DNA of 64,000 nt from Mycolicibacterium llatzerense (GTDB taxonomy: Bacteria; Actinomycetota; Actinomycetes; Mycobacteriales; Mycobacteriaceae): contig NZ_JXST01000004.1 of NCBI RefSeq assembly GCF_000878195.1, positions 62,001 through 126,000 of the forward strand. Reading direction: 5' to 3'. The translations under genes and the position numbers were made by a program. Shown here one piece after another: positions 45,152-53,531 of this stretch. Below the pieces are notes generated by a model. It saw only the letters and a program-made list of their open reading frames with translations, was not told where the DNA came from and did not search any database. Each line of letters starts with the position of its first letter. Within the stretch, counting starts at the first letter, position 1.

Positions 45152-45813
45152 GCCGGGAAACGCAGAACATCCTGGTGCTGCTGATCGGGCTGAGCACGGG
45201 GTTGATCGCAGTGAAGGGCACCTACCTGAATTTCGTGAAACCGGCGCTGTTCCCGTGGCTGCTGGTGGCCGCCGTCCTGCTGGTGGCGCTGGCTCTGGTG
45301 TGTCTGGTGCGGGACCTGCGTCATGGGCCGCCGGGCGGGCACCACCACCGGGGCCTGCTGGTGTGGCTGCTGCTCGTGCCGGTGGCATTGACCGCGTTCG
45401 TCGCCGTGCCGCCGATGAGCCCGGTCGGTGCGGAGACGGTCACCGCCGCGGTGGCCCCGCCGAAGCGGGCGTTTCCCCCGCTCCCGGCCGACGGCGCGGT
45501 ATCGCTGCCGGAGGTGGTGCTGCGGGCCGGCGCCGACTCCACGAAAAGCCTTGAGGGACGGACCATCACCGTCACCGGATTCACGATGGGCGGCGATCTG
45601 GCCCGGGTCGTGATCGTGTGTTGCGCCGCCGACGCGCAACTGGCCCGCGTCCACCTGACCGGCGCGGTCGGTCCGCACCCGGATGACACCTGGCTGAAGG
45701 TGCAGGGCAAGGTGATACCCGGGACGTCCAGCCCGTCCACGAATTTCGTCCCGACCATGGAAGTGACCAGTGCCGACCCAATCCCCAAGCCCCGCAACAC
45801 CTACGCGTACTGA
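45148..45813 (+). CDS. TIGR03943-family permease subunit
   Basis: A 221-residue protein with two N-terminal helices (ILVLLIGLSTGLIAVKG, and LFPWLLVAAVLLVALAL), a His-containing loop (GPPGGHHHRG), a third helix, and an extracytoplasmic C-terminal domain. The domain contains VVIVCCAADAQ, the cysteine pair typical of the TIGR03943/YcgQ group, with TITVTGFTMGGDLARV before it. It is coupled to the DUF318 permease gene. Its 3' end overlaps the RecQ-type gene by 44 bases in another frame. The metal or ligand is unknown; the cysteines and histidines suggest metal contact. Confidence 0.85.
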   Translation: MSRETQNILVLLIGLSTGLIAVKGTYLNFVKPALFPWLLVAAVLLVALALVCLVRDLRHGPPGGHHHRGLLVWLLLVPVALTAFVAVPPMSPVGAETVTAAVAPPKRAFPPLPADGAVSLPEVVLRAGADSTKSLEGRTITVTGFTMGGDLARVVIVCCAADAQLARVHLTGAVGPHPDDTWLKVQGKVIPGTSSPSTNFVPTMEVTSADPIPKPRNTYAY

Positions 45814-47869
45814 CGCACAGGCGCTCCTCGAACAGCTCGCCGGTCCCGGCGCCGTGCTGCGCGACGACCAGTGGGTGGCCATCGAGGCACTGGTGGTGCA
45901 GGGCCGCCGGGCGCTGGTGGTGCAGCGCACCGGGTGGGGTAAGTCCGCGGTGTACTTCATCGCCGCCAAGCTGCTGCGGGCCGCCGGCCGCGGCCCGACG
46001 GTCATCGTCTCGCCGCTGCTGGCACTGATGCGCAACCAGGTGGCCGCTGCCGAACGAGCGGGCGTCCGCGCTGCCACGATCAATTCCAGCAACGTCACCG
46101 AATGGGACGAGGTGCACCAGCGAGTCTCCGCGGGCGACCTCGACGTCCTGCTCGTCAGCCCGGAGCGGTTGAACAATCCGGACTTTCGCGACACCGTGCT
46201 GCCGGCACTGGCCGCCGACGCCGGGCTGGTCGTGGTCGACGAAGCGCACTGCGTCTCCGACTGGGGCCACGATTTCCGTCCGGATTACCGGCGCATCCGC
46301 ACCCTGATCGGTGAGTTGGGTTCGGGTATACCGGTTCTCGCCACCACCGCGACCGCCAACGACCGCGTGGTGCAGGACGTCGCCGCGCAGCTGGGCGTCG
46401 GCGGTGGCGACACCTTGGTGCTGCGCGGCGGGCTGGACCGGGAGTCGCTGCGGCTGTCGGTGGTACATGCCGGGGGACCGGCGCAACGCGCGGCTTGGCT
46501 TGCGGCGCACCTGGATTCGCTGCCCGGCTCCGGCATCGTCTACACCCTGACGGTGTCGCAGGCGCATGACGTCGCCGCGCTGCTGCGTGAGCAGGGGCAC
46601 CCCGTCGCGTCCTACACCGGTTCCACCGAAGCCGCCGAACGCGAACAGCTGGAAGCCGACCTGCTGAACAACCGGGTCAAGGCGCTCATCGCCACGTCGG
46701 CGCTGGGCATGGGGTTCGACAAACCGGACCTGGGCTTCGTCGTGCACCTGGGTGCCCCGTCGTCGCCCATCGCGTACTACCAGCAGGTCGGCCGTGCCGG
46801 CCGTGCCACCTCCAGCGCGGAGGTGATCCTGCTGCCGGGTAAGGAGGACGCCGACATCTGGCGATACTTCGCCTCGGTCGCCTTCCCGTCGGAAGCCTTG
46901 GTACGCAAGGTGATTGGCGAACTCGAGATGGACCGGGCGCTGTCCACCGCGGCGCTGGAACCGCTGGTGGACCTGAACCGGTCACGGCTGGAGATGGTGC
47001 TCAAGGTGCTCGACGTCGACGGTGCGGTGCGCCGGGTCAAGGGCGGCTGGATCAGTACCGGCGAATCGTGGTCGTACGACGAGGAGCGCTACCGGAATCT
47101 GGACGCGGCGCGGCAGCGTGAGCAGCAGGCCATGCGGGACTACCAATCGACGACCGAGTGCCGAATGGTGTTCTTGCGCAGCCAACTCGACGATCCCGAA
47201 CTCGACGGCCAAGGCTGCGGCCGCTGCGACAACTGCGCAGGTGCGCACTACACCGCGGACGTCGACGCCGGCGCCGCGTCGGCGGTACGGGACCAACTGA
47301 TGCGACCCGGCGTCGAGCTCGCTACGCGAAAGCAGTGGCCGACAGGCCTGCGCTCCTTGGGAATTGAGTTGTCCGGGCGGATTTCCGGCGGAGCCGAGCC
47401 GGGTCGGGTGATCGGGCGCCTGACCGACCTGGGTTGGGGTGCTCGGCTGCGGCAGCTGTTGGACGGGCCCGACGGCGAGGCGCCCGACGAGGTGGTGCAG
47501 GCCGCGGTTGCGGTGCTGAAGGCCTGGAACTGGGATGCCCGACCGGTAGCGGTGATGGGCCTGGACTCCGACAGCCACCCGCAGTTGATCGGCTCGTTGG
47601 TGACCCGGCTGGCCGAACTCGGCCGGCTGCAGAACCTCGGCACGTTGCACTATCGGCCACAGCGGCGCCCGGTGACCGCGGCCAACTCGGCGTATCGGGT
47701 AGCGGCGCTGGTGGATTCGTGGGAGGTCCCCGTCCTGGATGTCAGCGGTCCGGTGCTGCTGGTGGACGACCTCGTCGATACCGGCTGGACCCTGACCATG
47801 GCGACGCAGGTGCTGCGCGCTGCCGGGGCGCCCGCAGTGCTGCCGTTTGGGATCGCGTCCGTCAGCTGA
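45770..47869 (+). CDS. recQ: RecQ-family helicase fused to a phosphoribosyltransferase-like domain
   Basis: A 699-residue ATP-dependent DNA helicase. Walker A is RTGWGKS (53-59), the DEAH-box is DEAHC (157-161) followed by the RecQ-typical SDWGHDFRPDY, and the motif VI region is YYQQVGRAGRA. A RecQ zinc module is shown by CGRCDNC. From about 500 on the architecture departs from standard RecQ: no HRDC domain is seen, and the C-terminus has a PRPP-binding signature, VLLVDDLVDTGWT (662-674), of type I phosphoribosyltransferases. GTG 45770 starts 44 bases inside the permease gene. M. tuberculosis has no RecQ here. How a phosphoribosyltransferase domain serves a helicase is unknown; nucleotide sensing is one possibility. 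Confidence 0.9.
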   Translation: MPTQSPSPATPTRTDAQALLEQLAGPGAVLRDDQWVAIEALVVQGRRALVVQRTGWGKSAVYFIAAKLLRAAGRGPTVIVSPLLALMRNQVAAAERAGVRAATINSSNVTEWDEVHQRVSAGDLDVLLVSPERLNNPDFRDTVLPALAADAGLVVVDEAHCVSDWGHDFRPDYRRIRTLIGELGSGIPVLATTATANDRVVQDVAAQLGVGGGDTLVLRGGLDRESLRLSVVHAGGPAQRAAWLAAHLDSLPGSGIVYTLTVSQAHDVAALLREQGHPVASYTGSTEAAEREQLEADLLNNRVKALIATSALGMGFDKPDLGFVVHLGAPSSPIAYYQQVGRAGRATSSAEVILLPGKEDADIWRYFASVAFPSEALVRKVIGELEMDRALSTAALEPLVDLNRSRLEMVLKVLDVDGAVRRVKGGWISTGESWSYDEERYRNLDAARQREQQAMRDYQSTTECRMVFLRSQLDDPELDGQGCGRCDNCAGAHYTADVDAGAASAVRDQLMRPGVELATRKQWPTGLRSLGIELSGRISGGAEPGRVIGRLTDLGWGARLRQLLDGPDGEAPDEVVQAAVAVLKAWNWDARPVAVMGLDSDSHPQLIGSLVTRLAELGRLQNLGTLHYRPQRRPVTAANSAYRVAALVDSWEVPVLDVSGPVLLVDDLVDTGWTLTMATQVLRAAGAPAVLPFGIASVS

Positions 47870-47886
47870 CGGGTCGTTCGCCGAGC

Positions 47887-47933
47887 GGCCAGTTGGCGCA
47901 CGCATTTTCGCAATATGCGTGCGATAGCTGGCC
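47887..47933. terminator. Long interrupted hairpin between convergent genes
   Basis: GGCCAG and GCACGCAT pair with ATGCGTGC and CTGGCC around an internal loop of five bases on each side and a nine-base apical loop. It fills the gap between the convergent recQ (ends 47869) and GNAT (ends 47940) genes. There is no clean T-run. Confidence 0.55.
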
Positions 47934-47939
47934 ACTGAG

Positions 47940-48590
47940 CTAGGTCCGGCGCAGCCCCAGCTGGTCGAGCACCGCGTCGACGCCGCGTAGCCGGATGTCG
48001 CCGCGACGCACGGTCTCCCACTGGACGCGCGTCATCGTGAACTCCAGCATCGTGTCGAACACCCCGCGCCGCGATTGCCGCGACGAGCCGGTCTGTACGT
48101 AGGGCAGTGACCGGGTGACGCCGAGTGACGCCGCATTGTCGTGCCAGGCTCTGGTGCACGCCAGGTCGGCGTCGAAGCCGGCGAAGATCAGCTGCAGCGC
48201 GGCCGTGCGCATCTCCCGGCCGAGCCCGCGACCCTGATAACGGCGGCCAAGCCACGAGCCGGTGGACACCATCCGCCGCGCGGGGAAGCCGTCGCCGGTC
48301 ACCACGCAGACGCCCACGGCCTTGTCGCCGACGACGACGGCCATCGGTACGTCCCAGTGCTCCGTCGACACCTCGGCGCGGGTCTGCTGGAAGTACTGGA
48401 CGGTGTTGCGCTCCAGTTCGGGGGAGACCGCGTCGGTCCACGGGACCGAGAACGGCATGGTCGCCGGATCGTGGATGCCTTCGGCGGCCAGGTGGGCGAG
48501 CTCATCGGCCAGGCCATCGGTCACATGGCACAGCAGCAGGACCGGAGTGGTCACCTCCAGTTCCGCCAGAGGCCAGGACGAATGCTGCAT
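47940..48590 (-). CDS. GNAT-family N-acetyltransferase
   Basis: A 216-residue GNAT acetyltransferase related to the RimJ/RimL-like group. The acetyl-CoA-binding motif A is GSWLGRRYQGRGLGREMRTAAL (R/Q-x-x-G-x-G as RYQGRGLG), preceded by the beta4 strand KAVGVCVVTG. The following AACTRAWHDNAASLGVTRSL-like region is typical of this group, which acetylates protein N-termini or small amines. ATG 48590 is used; the frame extends to 48662 without a better site. It converges with the recQ gene. The substrate is unknown. Confidence 0.85.
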   Translation of the reverse strand: MQHSSWPLAELEVTTPVLLLCHVTDGLADELAHLAAEGIHDPATMPFSVPWTDAVSPELERNTVQYFQQTRAEVSTEHWDVPMAVVVGDKAVGVCVVTGDGFPARRMVSTGSWLGRRYQGRGLGREMRTAALQLIFAGFDADLACTRAWHDNAASLGVTRSLPYVQTGSSRQSRRGVFDTMLEFTMTRVQWETVRRGDIRLRGVDAVLDQLGLRRT

Positions 48591-48754
48591 GCCCAATAGC
48601 ACCACAGTCGAGCTAATCCAGGAAAGCGAATACTTGCTGTGCGGAGCCACGCTGACCTGCAACTTTGAGCGCTTGTGTAACAGCAGTACCGCAGCGAGCG
48701 AAATACCCCCAGAGGCCGGGGAAGAAGGATGCGGCCAGAACCAAGGAGGATTCC

Positions 48755-49279
48755 ATGACTCGTGCCGTTACCTTCGGCCGTTCCACCCTCGGCTTCATCG
48801 CCCTGGGCGCTGCCTGTGCCGCGCTGGTCGTGCCGCGCGCGTCGGCGGATCCGACGCCGGTGACGCCCACGCCGTCCACGACGGCCGCACCGACCACGTC
48901 TGCGACGGCTGCACCGACCACGACGGCCGCACCCACCACTTCCGCCACCGCGGCGCCGACGACAACCACGACGACCACCGTGGCGCCGGCCGCCACCGTC
49001 GCCGACTGCAGCACCGCGACGCTGGCCAAGACCATCAGCTCGGTCACCCTGCAGCTGTCGGACTACTTCGCTGCACACCCGGATGCCGACAGCTCGCTGC
49101 TCGACGCCACCCGTCAACCGGCATTCACCGCGATGAGCCAGTTCGACAACTACTTCAAGGAGCACCCGGACCAGGCCGACGCGCTGCGCGGCATCCAGGC
49201 GCCGCTGGCCGCCTTCAAGGATCGCTGCGGCCTGCAGGTCGCGCCGACCGACGCTCTCGCGGTGCTCAACGGCATTTAG
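48755..49279 (+). CDS. Hemophore-related exported protein
   Basis: A 174-residue exported protein. A signal peptide (TLGFIALGAACAALVVPRASA) is followed by a Thr/Ala/Pro-rich linker (about 33-75) with repeats of the form APTTSATA, then a helical domain (about 80-174). The domain contains exactly two cysteines (ADCSTATL and DRCGLQV), likely disulfide-bonded, and SDYFAAHPDADSSLL and FDNYFKEHPDQ, which match the mycobacterial haem-binding hemophore-like family related to Rv0203. AAGGAGGA precedes ATG 48755 at a good distance. A role in haem capture at the cell surface is inferred from the family; the linker may span the cell wall. Confidence 0.82.
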   Translation: MTRAVTFGRSTLGFIALGAACAALVVPRASADPTPVTPTPSTTAAPTTSATAAPTTTAAPTTSATAAPTTTTTTTVAPAATVADCSTATLAKTISSVTLQLSDYFAAHPDADSSLLDATRQPAFTAMSQFDNYFKEHPDQADALRGIQAPLAAFKDRCGLQVAPTDALAVLNGI

Positions 49280-49288
49280 CTCTCACTC

Positions 49289-49349
49289 GCCGAACGTGAG
49301 CGAATGTGTCAATCCACCAACGGATTTCGCACACAAGCTCACGTTCGGC
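49289..49349. terminator. Long inverted repeat between hemophore-like and IclR genes
   Basis: GCCGAACGTGAGC and its perfect complement lie 35 bases apart, with a second short pair (TGTGT/ACACA) inside. It covers the convergent junction and reaches into the IclR stop at 49339. A bidirectional terminator is likely, although no T-run follows. Confidence 0.6.
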
Positions 49350-50235
49350 CGGGCTGAGATCCGCCCAGCTGTGTCGTCAGCGTCGCGGCCGCGGCCACCA
49401 GCCCACGGGCGCGTTTACTGATTTCGGCATCGGTCAGCGCACGGCCGATCTGCAGTGACAGCACCATGACCTGACGCTGGTGATGGTCGAACACCGGCGC
49501 GGCGATGACGCTGATGTCGTGCTTGGATCGCCCGCCCGACTCGCTGGGCAGGTACACGCGCTCGCCGATGTCGGAGACGAGTTCGCCCAGCAGGACCCGT
49601 AATTCGTCGGGCAGGTTGCTCGACATGCCGGCCATCATGGCGTACAGCCGCCGGCCGCCGGGCGTCAGTCGCTCGACGAGGTAGCCCGATTCGCGGCACT
49701 CGGCAATCACTCGCTCCAGCCGCGCACTGTCGGTGCGCAGGGGGATCGTCGGCTCCTTGCCCAGCCAATCGCGGACCGCACGCTCGTCCCACAGCACGAA
49801 CATGAGGCCGACCGGCGGGGCGAACGGGTAGCTCTGCCCGACCTGCACTGGTTCCGGACTGCCCTGCGGCGCAACGAGTTCCAGCAGCGTGATGCGGTCG
49901 TCGATCACCGCTGACAGCGCCGCTGTGGCATTGAACGTCTCCGACAGCCGGCGCAGTTCGGCCCGCGCGGCCGGGCTGATCCGCATGGACTCCTGCGCGG
50001 TATGGCCAAGGGTGATCAACCGCGGGCCCAGTCGGTAGGTCTTCTCGGCCGCGTCGCGCACCAGATAGCCGGCCTCGGCCAGCGTGGTGACGATGCCCAG
50101 ACAGGTGGGCTTGCTGAGGTCGAGCCGGCGCGCCAATTCGGACAGCCCGAATTGTTCCTGGGGATGACTGGCCAGGAAATCCAGCACCGCCACGACGCGG
50201 GCGGTGGGCGGCGACGCGCGGCCGATGTCGGTCAT
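49339..50235 (-). CDS. IclR-family transcriptional regulator
   Basis: A 298-residue IclR-type regulator. The N-terminal winged helix (ARVVAVLDFLASHPQEQFGLS then ARRLDLSKPTCLGIVTTL) is intact, followed by an effector-binding domain (about 85-280) that contains the usual GERVYLPSESG-like strands. It is divergent from the Rv3531c-like operon. ATG 50235 is 16 bases from palindrome 50251-50276, and a related palindrome stands near the divergent gene, so autoregulation and control of that operon are probable. The effector could be a steroid or CoA-type intermediate given the neighbours, which is speculation. Confidence 0.92.
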   Translation of the reverse strand: MTDIGRASPPTARVVAVLDFLASHPQEQFGLSELARRLDLSKPTCLGIVTTLAEAGYLVRDAAEKTYRLGPRLITLGHTAQESMRISPAARAELRRLSETFNATAALSAVIDDRITLLELVAPQGSPEPVQVGQSYPFAPPVGLMFVLWDERAVRDWLGKEPTIPLRTDSARLERVIAECRESGYLVERLTPGGRRLYAMMAGMSSNLPDELRVLLGELVSDIGERVYLPSESGGRSKHDISVIAAPVFDHHQRQVMVLSLQIGRALTDAEISKRARGLVAAAATLTTQLGGSQPGRT

Positions 50236-50250
50236 GGCAAGGAATGTACG

Positions 50251-50276
50251 ACACCGGTCCAAATATGGACCGGTGT
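50251..50276. promoter_or_regulatory. Palindrome A, likely IclR operator
   Basis: Eleven-base perfect arms (ACACCGGTCCA and TGGACCGGTGT) around AATA, 15 bases upstream of the IclR start. The inner GTCCAAATATGGAC resembles the core of palindrome B at 50363. Confidence 0.78.
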
Positions 50277-50322
50277 CAGGGAGTTTGGCCGGCCTGTTGA
50301 CCTGCGCGGCATTGACGACAAC

Positions 50323-50336
50323 TGCAACGCGTTCTA
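50323..50336. promoter_or_regulatory. KstR operator, Rv3531c-like operon
   Basis: TGCAACGCGTTCTA fits TnnAACnnGTTnnA and lies 59 bases upstream of the Rv3531c-like ATG, between two IclR-type palindromes. It suggests that this operon responds both to KstR and to the IclR regulator. Confidence 0.75.
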
Positions 50337-50362
50337 CTCTTCATTCGGAATATCTACCGATA

Positions 50363-50380
50363 CGTTCCAATATTGGAACG
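50363..50380. promoter_or_regulatory. Palindrome B, likely IclR operator
   Basis: CGTTCCAATATTGGAACG is a perfect 18-base palindrome 15 bases upstream of the Rv3531c-like ATG. Its TTCCAATATTGGAA core resembles that of palindrome A. Its position overlaps where the leader or start of transcription should be, fitting repression. Confidence 0.8.
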
Positions 50381-50395
50381 GAAGGGTGCTACCGA

Positions 50396-51523
50396 ATGTT
50401 CACGCAGTCGTTCATCGACGCCGTCGCCGAGGCGGAGCGCCTCGTCGCCGCCGCGCCGTTCATCGAAACCGAGGCCGACCTGCTCGAAGGCCTGCAGTAC
50501 CTCGCCGGCTGTATCGCGTCGTGCACGCATGTCGCGTTCGACTTCGACAAGGACCACCCGTTCCTGCACAGCGGCACGGGCCCCTTCGAGAAGATGGGCC
50601 TCGACAACCCCGACACCATGTACTTCGGCACCCGCGTGCAGCCCGGACATGAATACGTCGTCACCGGGCGTCGCGGCACCACCACCGACGTCAGCTTCCA
50701 GCTGCTCGGCGGTGAATACACCGACGCCAACGTGCCGGATAGCGAGACGGCGTTCGACGACCGCAAGCTCGACATCGCCGCCGACGGCACGTTCGAGTGG
50801 CGGTTCACGCCGGCCACCCCGGCGCAGTTGGTGATCCGCGAGGTCTACAACGACTGGTCGGCGCAGCGCGGTTCGTTCGCCATCGCCCGGACGGACACCG
50901 CGGGGACCGCGCCGGACCCGTTGACCCGTGAGCTGATCGAGAAGCGGTACGCCGTAGCCGGTAAGCAGCTGGTGCAGCGGGTCAAGACCTGGCTGCAGTT
51001 CCCGAAGTGGTTCTACGACAACCTGCCGGTCAACACCCTGACCGCGCCGCGACTGACTCCTGGTGGATTGGCCACGCAGTACTCGGCCGTCGGGCACTAC
51101 GACATGACTCCTGACCAGGCGATGGTCATCACGCTTCCGGTGACGGACGCGCCGTACCTGGGCTTCCAGCTGGGCAGCCTCTGGTACATCTCGCTGGATT
51201 ACATCAACCACCAGACGTCGCTGAACGGCACTCAGGCGCAGGCGGATCCGGACGGCAAGATCCGGATCGTGGTGTCCGAGAACAATCCCGGCGTGACCAA
51301 CTGGTGCGAGACGCTGGGCCACGCCAAGGGCTACCTGCAGTTCCGCTGGCAGCGGGTGTCCCGCGAGCTGACGGCCGAGGACGGCCCGACGTGCGAGGTC
51401 GTCACCCTGGATGAGGTGGCGTCGAAGCTGCCCTTCTACGAGAGCAACAAGATTTCCGACGAAGATTGGCGCGCGCGGATTGCGCTGCGGCAGAAGCTTA
51501 TTGGCGATAGGATGGTGGGCTGA
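50396..51523 (+). CDS. DUF1214-type protein, Rv3531c-like
   Basis: A 375-residue protein, in the position of Rv3531c and of the same length. The C-terminal half contains the DUF1214 fold: FQLGSLWYISLDYINHQTSL, and later SENNPGVTNWCETLGHAKG, a pattern shared with DUF1254/DUF1214 proteins. No signal peptide is present. The biochemical role is unknown, but the gene is a member of the KstR-type cholesterol locus. ATG 50396 follows palindrome B closely. It is the first of three genes (with SDR and sulfotransferase-fold genes), separated by only two bases from the SDR. Confidence 0.85.
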   Translation: MFTQSFIDAVAEAERLVAAAPFIETEADLLEGLQYLAGCIASCTHVAFDFDKDHPFLHSGTGPFEKMGLDNPDTMYFGTRVQPGHEYVVTGRRGTTTDVSFQLLGGEYTDANVPDSETAFDDRKLDIAADGTFEWRFTPATPAQLVIREVYNDWSAQRGSFAIARTDTAGTAPDPLTRELIEKRYAVAGKQLVQRVKTWLQFPKWFYDNLPVNTLTAPRLTPGGLATQYSAVGHYDMTPDQAMVITLPVTDAPYLGFQLGSLWYISLDYINHQTSLNGTQAQADPDGKIRIVVSENNPGVTNWCETLGHAKGYLQFRWQRVSRELTAEDGPTCEVVTLDEVASKLPFYESNKISDEDWRARIALRQKLIGDRMVG

Positions 51524-51525
51524 CC

Positions 51526-52308
51526 GTGAGCGGACTGCTCGATGGCAAGGTAGTGGTGATCAGCGGTGTCGGGCCCGGGCTCGGGACGACGCTGGCCCGC
51601 CGATGTGCGGAGAACGGTGCCGACCTCGTGTTGGCCGCCCGCACGGTGGAGCGGCTGGAGCTCGTCGCCAAGCAGGTGACGGCGCTGGGTCGTCGCGCAC
51701 TGGTTGTGGGCACCGACATCACCGACGACGAGCAGGTCGCCAACGTGGTGGCTCGCACCCTGGAGGAGTTCGGCAAGGCAGACGTGTTGATCAACAACGC
51801 GTTCCGGGTGCCGTCCATGAAGCCGTTCGCCAACACCACGTTCGAGCACATGCGGGATGCGATCGAACTGACGGTGTTCGGCGCGCTGCGCATGACCCAG
51901 GGCTTCACCCCGGCACTGGAGACTGCCAAAGGCTCTGTGGTGAACGTGAACTCGATGGTCGTGCGGCATTCGCAGGCCAAGTACGGCGCCTACAAGATGG
52001 CGAAGTCGGCGCTGCTGGCCATGTCCCAGACCCTCTCGACCGAGCTGGGCGAGAAGGGCATCCGGGTCAACTCGGTGCTGCCCGGCTACATCTGGGGCGA
52101 GACCCTGGAGGGTTACTTCGGCCACCAGGCGCAGAAGTACGGCACCACCGTCGAGCAGATCTACGCGGCATCGGCCGCCGGCTCCGATCTCAAGCGGCTG
52201 CCGACCGAGGACGAGGTGGCCTCTGCCATCCTGTTCATGGCCAGCGACCTGTCCAGCGGCATCACCGGCCAGGCCCTGGATGTGAACTGCGGGGAGTACA
52301 AGGCATGA
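51526..52308 (+). CDS. SDR oxidoreductase, Rv3530c-like
   Basis: A 260-residue SDR, in the position of Rv3530c. The nucleotide motif is slightly unusual: VVISGVGPGLGTTLARR, with SGVGPGLG in place of TGxxxGxG, which is seen in this SDR subgroup. NNAFRVPSMKPF, NVNSMVVRHSQ and the catalytic KYGAYKMAKSALL follow; the tyrosine-lysine spacing is normal (YGAYKMAKSA). It is thought to belong to sterol catabolism through KstR regulation; the substrate is not known. GTG 51526 is close after the upstream stop, and the gene overlaps the sulfotransferase-fold gene by ATGA. Confidence 0.9.
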   Translation: MSGLLDGKVVVISGVGPGLGTTLARRCAENGADLVLAARTVERLELVAKQVTALGRRALVVGTDITDDEQVANVVARTLEEFGKADVLINNAFRVPSMKPFANTTFEHMRDAIELTVFGALRMTQGFTPALETAKGSVVNVNSMVVRHSQAKYGAYKMAKSALLAMSQTLSTELGEKGIRVNSVLPGYIWGETLEGYFGHQAQKYGTTVEQIYAASAAGSDLKRLPTEDEVASAILFMASDLSSGITGQALDVNCGEYKA

Positions 52309-53447
52309 CACGCACCAACGTGGGCACCATCGAGGACCTGCACGCCTCGGCCGTGAAGGCCTGTGGGCTGGAGGATTTCGGCGGCGACGACGACAACTAC
52401 CTGGAAGCCCTTGGCGTGCTGCTGGATGCGTACCAGCGCGAAGCCGACCTGACCGAGCTCGGCAGCAAGATGCAGCGGTTCTTCACCCGCAACGCCTTGG
52501 TGGCGCGGCTGGTGTCCAACGCCGCGTTCAAGCAGTACCCGCAGCACGCCGATGTGCCGATCGAACGGCCCATCTTCGTCACGGGCCTGCCGCGCACCGG
52601 CACCACGGTGATCCACCGGCTGCTGACTGCCGACCCGGCACACCAAGGGCTGGAGATGTGGCTGGCGGAGTTCCCGCAGCCGCGGCCGCCGCGTGAAACA
52701 TGGTCGGAAAACCCGGTGTTCAGTGCGCTGGATGCCCGATTCAAGCAAGCGCACGAGGAGAACCCGGACTACACCGGGTTGCATTTCATGACCGCTGACG
52801 AGGTCGAGGAATGCTGGCAGTTGCTGCGGCAGTCGTTGCATTCGGTGTCGTACGAGACGCTGGCGCACGTCCCGAGCTACGCCCAGTGGCTGGCCCGTCA
52901 GGACTGGACCAAGTCTTACCAGCGGCACCGCCAGAATCTGCAGTTGATCGGACTCAATGAGCCCGAGAAGCGTTGGGTACTCAAGAATCCCAGCCACCTG
53001 TTCGCCCTCGAGGCACTGTTCAAGGTGTACCCCGACGCGCTCGTCGTACAGTGCCACCGGCCCGCCGAGACCATCATGGCGTCGATGTGTTCGCTGTCGC
53101 AGCACACGACCGCCGGCTGGTCGAACTCCTTCACCGGCAAGGTGATTGGTGACGACTCGCTGGAAACCTGGTCGCGTGGGCTGGAACTGTTCAATGCCGA
53201 GCGGGCGAAGCATGATCCCAAGCAGTTCTGCGATGTCGACTACTTCGAGTTCATCAAGGATCCGGTGGGCGCCGTCGAGGGCATCTACCGCACCTTCGAC
53301 ATCGAGTTCACCGATGCGGCACGGCAGGCGATGACCGACAGCCACGCCCAGAGTCAGCAGGGCCCGCGGGCCCCTAAGCACACCTACTCGCTGTCCGACT
53401 ACGGGCTGACCGAGGAACAGGTCAAGGAGCGCTTCGCCAACCTGTAG
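52305..53447 (+). CDS. Sulfotransferase-family protein, Rv3529c-like
   Basis: A 380-residue protein of the sulfotransferase fold, in the position of Rv3529c. The PAPS 5'-phosphosulfate loop appears as FVTGLPRTGTTVIHRLL. Acceptor-side residues include KNPSHLFALEALFKVYPDA and the 3'-phosphate-type segment QCHRPAETIMASMCSLS. It may transfer sulfate to a hydroxylated steroid or lipid, but no activity is established. ATG 52305 overlaps the SDR stop. It closes the three-gene operon; a hairpin terminator starts 10 bases after the stop. Confidence 0.9.
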   Translation: MTRTNVGTIEDLHASAVKACGLEDFGGDDDNYLEALGVLLDAYQREADLTELGSKMQRFFTRNALVARLVSNAAFKQYPQHADVPIERPIFVTGLPRTGTTVIHRLLTADPAHQGLEMWLAEFPQPRPPRETWSENPVFSALDARFKQAHEENPDYTGLHFMTADEVEECWQLLRQSLHSVSYETLAHVPSYAQWLARQDWTKSYQRHRQNLQLIGLNEPEKRWVLKNPSHLFALEALFKVYPDALVVQCHRPAETIMASMCSLSQHTTAGWSNSFTGKVIGDDSLETWSRGLELFNAERAKHDPKQFCDVDYFEFIKDPVGAVEGIYRTFDIEFTDAARQAMTDSHAQSQQGPRAPKHTYSLSDYGLTEEQVKERFANL

Positions 53448-53456
53448 TTGCCGACC

Positions 53457-53504
53457 AGACGTAAAACTGCCCCTTTTCAACCGAAAAGGGGCAGTTTTAT
53501 GTCT
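53457..53504. terminator. Hairpin terminator, GAGCAGAC/AAAACTG family, copy 2
   Basis: Arms of 22 bases (AGACGTAAAACTGCCCCTTTTC and near-complement, one C-to-T change) with an AACC loop. It lies between the convergent sulfotransferase-fold and Rv3527-like genes. The right side continues into GTCTGCTCGC as in copy 3. Confidence 0.9.
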
Positions 53505-53531
53505 GCTCGCGGGAGAACCTCGCGAGAGAAC

